Shown here: positions 57,538-64,000 of the stretch, one piece after another | How the letters are laid out: every line of letters starts with the position of its first letter | How positions within the stretch are numbered: the stretch's first letter is position 1 | Assembly: GCF_008808095.1 (NCBI RefSeq) | Contig: NZ_CP023396.1 | Coordinates: 1,922,001-1,986,000, forward strand | Source of the DNA: Pseudoalteromonas ruthenica | GTDB lineage: Bacteria > Pseudomonadota > Gammaproteobacteria > Enterobacterales > Alteromonadaceae | Length of the DNA stretch: 64,000 nucleotides | Reading direction: 5' to 3' | Translations under genes and position numbers: made by a program | Notes under the pieces: generated by a model | What the model was told of the DNA's origin: nothing | Database searches by the model: none | The model's input: only the letters and a program-made list of their open reading frames with translations

Positions 57538-58071
57538 TTAAAGGCCTGCGCTTTGTAATGATTTATCAATAAAGGTGCTAATTGTTGGCGGGATCGGCAG
57601 CAAATCACCCACCTCCTTTATGGCGCTTTGCTGCAAACTCAATACCGAATTAGCGCTAATAAGTAACTCGGTGATACTTTCATTCGCTTCAAGGGTTGCT
57701 TGCACATTGCCATGAATAGTGCGACGCATCCTATCGGCTTCATCGTTAATGCTGCCTCGCACTTGCGTGCGGATAAGGGCCGCCAAACCAGCCACATCTT
57801 CACGTTGCTGTGAGTTGAGATTATCATTATCAGCCAGCTGTCGTTTGCCACGGTAATTTTGCTCTGCTTTGGCATACACCTTATGCCAGCGCTCATCAAG
57901 CATCGCATAAGCAGAGTGCTCCCACGCATCCACCATGGCCAAACCATTATCCCCAATCGCGGCGATGCCTTTCGAGACTTGCTGATTTGCGGTAATCGCC
58001 TGTTGTGGAACGCTAGTACAGCCACCGAGAATGACCGTCGCCAATACCACCGCACTAAACACCCGAGTCAT
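57538..58071 (-). CDS. predicted lipoprotein of unknown function
   Basis: Protein of 177 aa with a lipoprotein signal (VVLATVILGGC, Cys18). The mature part is helical, with QQAITANQQVSKGIAAI and a long region rich in Q, E and A; it may form a coiled-coil bundle. The residue after the lipid cysteine is Thr, not Asp, so outer-membrane sorting is expected. Upstream gene of a two-gene unit with the 82-aa protein. Confidence 0.7.
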   Translation of the reverse strand: MTRVFSAVVLATVILGGCTSVPQQAITANQQVSKGIAAIGDNGLAMVDAWEHSAYAMLDERWHKVYAKAEQNYRGKRQLADNDNLNSQQREDVAGLAALIRTQVRGSINDEADRMRRTIHGNVQATLEANESITELLISANSVLSLQQSAIKEVGDLLPIPPTISTFIDKSLQSAGL

Positions 58072-58328
58072 TGTTATTGCTTCCTTTTTTATTATTTGTC
58101 CCGCTAATAGAGTAACTTAGTTCGGATGAATTGCCACCTTTAATCACCCTATTTGAGTTAAGTGCACCACTGTGTAGCAGTGCTTATTGCGGCGCTGAGA
58201 GTATGTTTTCTATAATTTTTAACTGCCCGAAATCGACACGATAAAACAATAATAGTGAGTCAGCCTATAAGACAATCTGGATAGACTAAAAGCAATTTGG
58301 TTTCAGATGGTTGGGAATCTTTTTGGTG

Positions 58329-58355
58329 TGTACCAAACCATGTACCACTGGTACA
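58329..58355. repeat. TGTACCA direct and inverted repeats
   Basis: TGTACCA at 58329-58335 and 58341-58347, and its inverse TGGTACA at 58349-58355. The first sits in a small palindrome TTTGGT-GTGT-ACCAAA. They lie just beyond the 3' end of the integrase remnant, where recombinase-binding repeats could be expected. Confidence 0.4.
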
Positions 58356-58388
58356 CGGATTTATATGAAGATGTTCGGGATTTTTGCA

Positions 58389-58412
58389 AACCGCTTGAAA
58401 GATCAAGCGGTT
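58389..58412. other. perfect 10-bp hairpin without T-run
   Basis: AACCGCTTGA / TCAAGCGGTT with a 4-nt loop. Neither strand has a following T-tract, so it is not a standard terminator. It lies about 80 bp downstream of the integrase remnant's stop codon. Confidence 0.5.
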
Positions 58413-58490
58413 ACTAAAATTGGCGAGTCAACCGCTAAGTAAACTGAGCCGTCCAATGGGGTAACAATAAAAAAGTCACCCTCTGCGCTC

Positions 58491-58690
58491 TCAATATAGA
58501 GGGCTTCTCACTTCATGAGGCCTTTGTTTTACTGCATGCGTGTATATCTGCGTTATGTGCACTGATGCGTGCCCCAGTAATCCTTAAATAGTTCGAATAC
58601 CGTTTCCAGCGAGTAAAAGCTAAGTCACAAATGTATGACTAAAAGTTTGGCAACCACAGTGTTTACTGAACGCACTTGTTTGTGCATACT
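58491..58690 (-). pseudogene. decayed C-terminus of a tyrosine recombinase (integron-integrase type)
   Basis: Read on the minus strand in one frame, the region gives CQTFSHTFVT, stop (58620-58622), LLLAGNGIRTI, stop (58584-58586), GLLGHASVHITQIYTHA, then VKQRP and HEVRSPLY before a terminal TGA (58491-58493). LLGHxSVxxTxxYTH is the second half of the tyrosine-recombinase catalytic domain, with the nucleophile Tyr in IYTHA. The VRSPL ending is characteristic of integron integrases. The expected HTFRH motif is degraded to QTFSH and two codons are stops, one a likely CAA-to-TAA change. The upstream part is not recognisable. It is non-functional. Confidence 0.8.
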
Positions 58691-58800
58691 AGCTTGTTGT
58701 AATGTCCACAAGTCCACAAAATTCAATATGACTTGCGCCTTCTCTTGATCTCCGGCGCTAAAGCTAATAGGTTAATGCAGGCAATAGAACGAGGAACGCG

Positions 58801-59172
58801 ATGAAATCGCATCAAAACAACAGAGCTAACAGCAAGGTGGTGATTACCGCCCTGATGCTGTTTGCACAGTTGTTTTTGTTTGCCTCAGATGCGTTTGCTT
58901 TTGATAACTTCTTCGAAAACGCTTCAGAGTCACACCATGAACTGTGTGTTCAGGACTCCAGTGTATGTCAGCCAGATAATAATTCTGCAGACGAAGCTGG
59001 CGCAGACAACTGTGACCACTGCTGTTCCTGTCACGGGCATTTTACGCATATCGTATTATTCAAAAATACTGATAGCCATTTAGGAAAATTTGGCGAGATG
59101 GCACTAGCTGCGTATCGTCCTTTCCCTCCGTCTCATTTACAATCCGGTATCGACCGTCCTCCTAGAGCCTAA
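58801..59172 (+). CDS. Cys/His-rich periplasmic protein of the metal-efflux cluster
   Basis: Protein of 123 aa with a signal peptide (VVITALMLFAQLFLFASDAFA). The mature part is short and carries many potential metal ligands: SHHELCVQDSSVC, then CDHCCSCHGHF. This fits a metal-binding or sensing protein often placed first in Czc-like operons. GAGGAA precedes the ATG. It lies 47 bp ahead of the outer-membrane component. No enzymatic motif; the function is inferred from context. Confidence 0.75.
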   Translation: MKSHQNNRANSKVVITALMLFAQLFLFASDAFAFDNFFENASESHHELCVQDSSVCQPDNNSADEAGADNCDHCCSCHGHFTHIVLFKNTDSHLGKFGEMALAAYRPFPPSHLQSGIDRPPRA

Positions 59173-59219
59173 ATCCTAGTCATTTTTTACCTATTTAGTT
59201 ACTGACCAGGATTTACAAT

Positions 59220-60515
59220 ATGAACTCTTTTTTTTCGCATGCGCGCAAGCGTGTGTTCACTGTGGTCGTGAATAGTGTGTTGCTATTCATATCAACCACT
59301 GCAATGAGCAAAACAATAACGCTCGAACAAGCGGCACGCCTGACGTTGCAGCAACATCCGGAGTTACAGCGATATCAGTCGCTGCTCACTGCTACAGAGG
59401 CAGATAGAACGCTGGCTAATCTCACTCCGGCTTATCACGTTGGCGTTGAAGCAGAAAACCTGCTCGGTTCAGGAGATGCATCAGGCATTAGTGATGCTGA
59501 ACTGACAGTTTCACTTTCCTCTGTCTTTGAGATGGGAGGGAAGCGAAATGCAAGGGTATCTTTGGCAGATGCCAATTTATCCCTGTTACAGTCAGAACGC
59601 TATGTTACTTCGCTCAAACTGTTAAGCGAACTGACCCGGCACTATGTAAAAACACTCGCAGCAAAAGAACGGCTGACATTGGCACAAACGTCTGTTTCTC
59701 TCGCTGATGAAGCCTTATCTATTGTGAAACAGCGCGTTGAGAAAGGCGCAACCAATAAAGCGGAATTTCTGCGCGCCAGAGCCGCTCTCAATCAGGCCAA
59801 AGTCGACAAAGCATCCGCTGAAACGGCTCTGGTTATTGCCAAACAGTCACTTGTACTATTTTGGCAGGGAGATGCTGAGACAATCGATAAAGTATCGGGT
59901 TCACTCAGTACCCTTCCCGCAAAACGGCAGTATTCAGCTGTTTATCAACAGTTTCTTGAATCAGCAAATGTGGAACGACTCACCCAAGCTATCAATGTGA
60001 AAGAGGCTGAACAAAAGCTGGTAGAAAGTAATGCCAGTGCTGATATCTCATGGCGTATTGGTGTGCGGCGCTCTCAGGCGGTTCAGGATACGTCTGTTGT
60101 TGCTGCTGTATCCATACCGCTTTTCGCTGAACAAAGAAACCAAGGTGCTTCTCGGGCTGCCTTGGCGAAGAAAGAAGCCGCGGTAATTGCCAGAGACACT
60201 CAGATACTGGAGATAAAAGCACTACTGTTTAAAGCGCAGCAATACCTCAATTTCTCCATTGATGCTGTAAAGCATATCAACGATACCGTGTTGCCCGACC
60301 TTGAAGCAGCTACCACACTTGTGCTCGAAGGTTACCAGCGAGGGGCATACAGCTACCAGGACTGGATTGCATCCAGAGATGCGTTGATACGCGCACGTGC
60401 AAAGGTCATCGAATTGAGCGAAAGCGCGTTAGTGAACCAGTCACTCATTGAGCAGTGGACCGGACTATCCGGTCAGGCTTCATCTACTAAAAAATTCCGG
60501 ACAACCCATGAATAA
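59220..60515 (+). CDS. czcC: outer-membrane efflux protein, CzcC-like
   Basis: TolC-superfamily protein of 431 aa. A signal sequence (VFTVVVNSVLLFISTTAMS) is followed by TITLEQAARLTLQQHPEL and two long heptad-like halves separated near residue 215, the OEP domain pair. The YQRGAYSYQDWIASRDAL segment is typical of CzcC/CusC relatives in heavy-metal systems. It overlaps the next gene by 8 bp. The symbol marks family and position, not proven substrate. Confidence 0.85.
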   Translation: MNSFFSHARKRVFTVVVNSVLLFISTTAMSKTITLEQAARLTLQQHPELQRYQSLLTATEADRTLANLTPAYHVGVEAENLLGSGDASGISDAELTVSLSSVFEMGGKRNARVSLADANLSLLQSERYVTSLKLLSELTRHYVKTLAAKERLTLAQTSVSLADEALSIVKQRVEKGATNKAEFLRARAALNQAKVDKASAETALVIAKQSLVLFWQGDAETIDKVSGSLSTLPAKRQYSAVYQQFLESANVERLTQAINVKEAEQKLVESNASADISWRIGVRRSQAVQDTSVVAAVSIPLFAEQRNQGASRAALAKKEAAVIARDTQILEIKALLFKAQQYLNFSIDAVKHINDTVLPDLEAATTLVLEGYQRGAYSYQDWIASRDALIRARAKVIELSESALVNQSLIEQWTGLSGQASSTKKFRTTHE

Positions 60516-61689
60516 ACTATTTTTTATCATCTTACTACTACTGTGTCTTACAGATGCCAATGCCGCAGCAAGTGGCGAACACTCCCATGCGGCTGAATCG
60601 AAAACATTTACCAATAGCAGCGTATCGTTGACATTACGCATTCAGGATACGAAAGAGGGAGCATATCTACTTGCCGAAAGAGTTGATAGCTCACAGCCGC
60701 TGCCGCCTGACGCACTTAACGTCACACTCAATCGGATGGGAGGACGTCAGGACAAGATCCATTTTGAAAGCTATGAAAATGGGCTCAGATCCACAAGTTT
60801 TATCGCTGAGCCGCACTCATTTGTCGCCAATATTACACTGTTACTGGGTGAAAATAGCTTTTCGTGGGATTGGAAAAAGCACGAAGCCCGAACTGAAATA
60901 GATGATGCGTATTCCAGCCAGACTGGCGTAACCACAAACGTCGCTACAGGCGGTGAAATAAAAAAGCACACCGAGGTTTATGGTCAGCTGACTATACCGC
61001 CACAACAGCGTGCCGAGGTTCATGCCCGGTTTACGGGAATTGTAGAACAGCTCTTTACTGATATTGGGCAGACCGTGAAAGCCGGCGAGACAATGGCGCA
61101 GGTGCAGTCGAATGACAGCCTCCAGTCTTTCGATGTGAAAGCCCCAATCAATGGCATTGTGGTATCGCGCAACCTGAATATTGGAGAGCTTACCCGCACA
61201 ACACCACTTTTTACGATTGTTGATACCTCAGTGCTTTGGGCGGAATTAAAGGTGTTTCCATCTCAGCGCAGTCAGATTGCTGAAGGTAAATCTGTTCACA
61301 TTATCGCAAATGGTCGTCAACTCGAGAGCACAATTACCAGCATTATTCCTTCTCACGAAGGGCAACCCTACCAGCTAGCACTGGTAAAAGTGGTGAACAA
61401 GGATGGTCTGCTCTCTCCCGGCGATTTAGTTACAGGCATTGTCGACTCACAACAAAAAACGGTGCCGGTAAAAATCGAAAATCGCGCCATTCAAACCCTG
61501 AACAATAGGCCCGTTGTGTTCCTGAAAGAAGGCAATGCCTATCAGGCAACACCTGTAATCTTAGGATTGCAGGACGACAACTTTTCCGAAGTCGTCGCAG
61601 GGCTATCCGCCGGACAAACGTATGTTGTCGACAACAGCTACTTAATCAAAGCGGATATACAAAAATCCGGCGCATCGCACGCGCACTAA
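60508..61689 (+). CDS. czcB: RND periplasmic adaptor, CzcB-like
   Basis: Membrane-fusion protein of 393 aa from the ATG at 60508 (MNKLFFIILLLLCLTDANA, a signal peptide); the frame also extends upstream to 60448. An N-terminal extra domain (residues about 30-140) with GEHSHAAES precedes the HlyD-type core: AEVHARFTGIVEQLF, a lipoyl half-motif DVKAPINGIVVS and the beta-barrel region (LWAELKVFPSQ). A short helical hairpin is typical of heavy-metal adaptors. The C-terminus ends SHAH, possible metal ligands. Confidence 0.88.
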   Translation: MNKLFFIILLLLCLTDANAAASGEHSHAAESKTFTNSSVSLTLRIQDTKEGAYLLAERVDSSQPLPPDALNVTLNRMGGRQDKIHFESYENGLRSTSFIAEPHSFVANITLLLGENSFSWDWKKHEARTEIDDAYSSQTGVTTNVATGGEIKKHTEVYGQLTIPPQQRAEVHARFTGIVEQLFTDIGQTVKAGETMAQVQSNDSLQSFDVKAPINGIVVSRNLNIGELTRTTPLFTIVDTSVLWAELKVFPSQRSQIAEGKSVHIIANGRQLESTITSIIPSHEGQPYQLALVKVVNKDGLLSPGDLVTGIVDSQQKTVPVKIENRAIQTLNNRPVVFLKEGNAYQATPVILGLQDDNFSEVVAGLSAGQTYVVDNSYLIKADIQKSGASHAH

Positions 61690-61702
61690 TAGGGAGAGAC
61701 AA

Positions 61703-64000
61703 ATGATAGATAATATTGTTCGCCTCTCAGTCGAGCGGCGTTACCTGCTGTTAACCCTGGTGCTTGTCATCATAGGCATTGGCATATGGAGTTATCAGCG
61801 GCTACCGATAGATGCGGTGCCGGACATTACTAATGTTCAGGTTCAGATAAACACGGAAGCACCAGATTATTCGCCACTTGAAGCCGAACAGCGGATCACC
61901 TTTCCGGTTGAAACTGCGTTGTATGGTCTACCCAATTTGTCCTATACGCGGTCAATTTCACGTTACGGACTTTCTCAGATCACCGTGGTATTTGAAGAAG
62001 GAACTGACATTTACTTTGCGCGGAACCTTATCGATGAGCGGTTGGCAACGCTGAAAAGCGTTCTGCCACCCGGACTGGAACCTGAGATGGGACCGATTGC
62101 AACAGGACTGGGTGAAATCTTCGTTTACACGCTGGAAGCGAAAGACGGCGCCCAAATGCCGGACGGCTCGCCCGTTACGCCTATGGCACTTCGTGAAGTT
62201 CAGGACTGGATAATCAAACCACAACTGGCTCAGGTTAAGGGCGTGGTGGAAGTGAACACCATTGGGGGGTACGACAAGCAATATCACGTCATGCCTTATC
62301 CAGCGAAGATGCTGGAAATGGGTGTGACTATGGCAGATATCCGCAAAGCGTTGGTAAGCAACAATGACAATGCTGGAGCCGGGTATATAGAGAACAATGG
62401 CGAACAATTGTTAGTTCGCTCACCGGGCCAGTTAAAAGCAATTGAGGATATCAGGAACGTTGTTGTCGGACGTAAAGGTTCCGTGCCTGTTTTAGTCAAA
62501 GATGTCGCCGAAGTGGGACTGGGCAAAGAGCTGCGCACAGGGGCAGCAACCCGAAACGGCAAAGAAACCGTGATGGGCACCGTGATGATGTTGGTGGGAG
62601 AAAACTCGCGTGAAGTTGCAGCATTCACCAATGATAAATTTCAGCAAATACAAACGTCATTGCCACAATGGGTTCAGGCTGAGGTGGTATATAACCGCAC
62701 CACGCTGGTAGACAAAGCCATCCAGACGGTACAAAAAAACCTGCTGGAAGGCGCACTGCTGGTTATCGTTATTCTGTTTTTACTGTTAGGAAACATCCGT
62801 GCCGCCCTCATTACGGCGGCTGTTATCCCAATCGCGATGATGATGACTATTACCGGCATGGTTCAGCGGGGTGTCTCTGCCAACCTGATGAGTCTCGGGG
62901 CGCTGGACTTTGGTCTGATTGTGGACGGCGCTGTCATCATTGTGGAGAACTGTATCCGCAGGCTCTCAGAAGCGCAAAAACAGCAAGGTGGCACACTGGC
63001 GCTTAAGGCACGCTTGCAGGAAGTCAAAGACGCCACTATTGAAGTTATCCGCCCCAGCTTGTTTGGCGTGGGTATCATCACCGCAGTGTACTTTCCTATA
63101 TTTACCCTTTCTGGCGTAGAAGGGAAAATGTTTCACCCCATGGCAACAACTGTGGTAATCGCATTGCTTTGTGCGATGGTGTTATCACTCACTGTTGTGC
63201 CTGCTGCGATCGCGGTATTTATGCGCGGAAAAATCAGCGAAAAGGAGAGCATCATTATCCGCGGCGCGAAAGCCATTTATCGACCAGCACTTGAGTGGGT
63301 GCTTAAGTTCAAGTCGCTTATTTTGACAGGCGCGTTGGCTCTGGTTGTTGGTTGCTCATGGCTTGCCTCTACATTAGGCTCTGAGTTTATACCACAGCTT
63401 GATGAGGGTGATATCGCGCTGCATGCATTACGTATTACAGGCACGGGATTAGAGCAGTCTGTTGAAATGCAGGAGCTCCTCGAAAAAACCATCACCGACT
63501 TTGAAGAAGTTGACAAAGTATACGCCAAAGTGGGGACGCCAGAGGTAGCCACAGACCCTATGCCACCGAATGTCGCCGACACCTTTGTCATGCTCAAGCC
63601 ACGCTCTGAGTGGCCCACCCCGGATAAGCCTAAATCACAGCTCATTGAAGAGCTTGAGAAAGCAGTCACTGCAATACCGGGCAATAACTACGAGTTTACG
63701 CAGCCTATCCAGATGCGCTTTAACGAGTTAATTTCCGGTGTCAGAGCCGATGTTGCGATTAAAGTATTTGGTGATGACCTGGATACATTACTGGCATCAG
63801 CAAATTCAGTTGCATCACTGACGAAAGGCTTACCTGGCGCAGCGGATACCCGCGTTGAACAGGTAGACGGTCTGCCTATGCTATCGGTCATTCCCAAACG
63901 TGAAGTGATGGCGCGCTATGGCCTAAATATAGACGACATCCAATCTCTGGTTTCGACCAGTATTGGTGGTCAGCAAACAGGCTTGATCTATGAAGGTGAT
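61703..64000 (+). CDS. czcA: heavy-metal RND efflux pump, CzcA-like (partial)
   Basis: Inner-membrane proton/cation antiporter; 766 of about 1040 residues are visible before the right edge cuts the gene. AGGGAGAG precedes the ATG, 13 bp after czcB. The N-terminal block IDNIVRLSVERRYLLL and LPIDAVPDITNVQVQI is typical of the HME-RND group. Helix 4 carries DFGLIVDGAVIIVEN with D402, D408 and E415, the same residues and numbering as the essential acidic trio of Cupriavidus CzcA, which points to divalent ions (Zn, Co, Cd) rather than Cu/Ag. No regulator is visible in the window. Confidence 0.92.
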   Translation, partial: MIDNIVRLSVERRYLLLTLVLVIIGIGIWSYQRLPIDAVPDITNVQVQINTEAPDYSPLEAEQRITFPVETALYGLPNLSYTRSISRYGLSQITVVFEEGTDIYFARNLIDERLATLKSVLPPGLEPEMGPIATGLGEIFVYTLEAKDGAQMPDGSPVTPMALREVQDWIIKPQLAQVKGVVEVNTIGGYDKQYHVMPYPAKMLEMGVTMADIRKALVSNNDNAGAGYIENNGEQLLVRSPGQLKAIEDIRNVVVGRKGSVPVLVKDVAEVGLGKELRTGAATRNGKETVMGTVMMLVGENSREVAAFTNDKFQQIQTSLPQWVQAEVVYNRTTLVDKAIQTVQKNLLEGALLVIVILFLLLGNIRAALITAAVIPIAMMMTITGMVQRGVSANLMSLGALDFGLIVDGAVIIVENCIRRLSEAQKQQGGTLALKARLQEVKDATIEVIRPSLFGVGIITAVYFPIFTLSGVEGKMFHPMATTVVIALLCAMVLSLTVVPAAIAVFMRGKISEKESIIIRGAKAIYRPALEWVLKFKSLILTGALALVVGCSWLASTLGSEFIPQLDEGDIALHALRITGTGLEQSVEMQELLEKTITDFEEVDKVYAKVGTPEVATDPMPPNVADTFVMLKPRSEWPTPDKPKSQLIEELEKAVTAIPGNNYEFTQPIQMRFNELISGVRADVAIKVFGDDLDTLLASANSVASLTKGLPGAADTRVEQVDGLPMLSVIPKREVMARYGLNIDDIQSLVSTSIGGQQTGLIYEGD

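Larger units (their letters stand above)
58072..58800. other. gene-poor junction between core genes and the metal cluster
   Basis: About 730 bp with no intact gene. It contains TGTACCA repeats, a perfect hairpin and, on the minus strand, a decayed integrase C-terminus. Immediately before 58801 it should hold the promoter of the metal cluster. A weak dyad (TTGCGCC / GGCGCTAA at about 58734-58762) could be a metal-regulator operator, but I cannot support it. GAGGAA lies just before the ATG at 58801. Confidence 0.6.

Noticed and set aside
58465..58503. CCCTCT / AGAGGG inverted repeat followed by T-run on the minus strand as a terminator
   Set aside because: Stem is only 6 bp with a 13-nt loop, and it overlaps the end of the integrase relic; too weak to call.

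Overview
The window is a gammaproteobacterial chromosome segment of moderate GC, most likely from a marine bacterium of the Alteromonadales (Idiomarina/Alteromonas-like; this placement is inference). Support comes from the sodium-pumping NQR operon, the FabV enoyl reductase, polar signalling genes (PilZ, GGDEF, phosphorelay kinase) and blocks of gene order shared with E. coli: bolA/yajG/ampG, erpA-clcA-hemL-mrcB, fau-rpiA-serA, smp-serB-radA, holD-rimI-prfC, and guaBA divergent from xseA.

Layout. 1-5612: nqrABCDEF on the minus strand, with nqrF cut by the left edge. 6022-8269: fabV, a bolA-like gene and an alkB-like gene (minus). 8302-12120: rsmC, yajG-like lipoprotein, cyclophilin, ampG (plus). 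12178-13308: small XRE regulator, small membrane protein, erpA. 13526-18221: CLC protein, hemJ, pyrB, hemL (plus). 18308-23808: mrcB, amtB/glnK and a double-receiver diguanylate cyclase (minus). 23943-29854: reductase, S10 peptidase, fau, rpiA, serA and a 41-codon membrane ORF (plus). 29890-46490: yghU, radA, a large PilZ protein, serB, smp, a TatD-family nuclease, pdxH, argS, prfC, a hybrid kinase, rimI and holD, followed by tRNA-Trp.

46779-50615 is the clearest accessory element. A 13-bp copy of the 3' end of guaA lies on each side of a 3.8-kb block that carries only two overlapping DUF262 genes, one fused to a DUF1524 HNH-nuclease domain. The layout is that of a GmrSD-like type IV restriction or anti-phage module inserted into guaA. 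The left copy still reads IEWE-stop and is followed by what looks like the original guaA terminator. Repeated ATACCAT motifs near both ends may be integrase arm sites, but no integrase gene is present.

50601-58071 returns to core genes: guaA, guaB, xseA, cysE, a DUF962 protein and small envelope or hypothetical genes. 58072-58800 has no intact gene, but its minus strand holds a decayed C-terminus of a tyrosine recombinase of integron-integrase type. Immediately beyond it is a plus-strand heavy-metal efflux cluster: a Cys/His-rich periplasmic protein, then czcC-, czcB- and czcA-like genes, the last cut by the right edge. The cluster was probably acquired horizontally.

No CRISPR array, rRNA, intact transposase or replication origin was seen.
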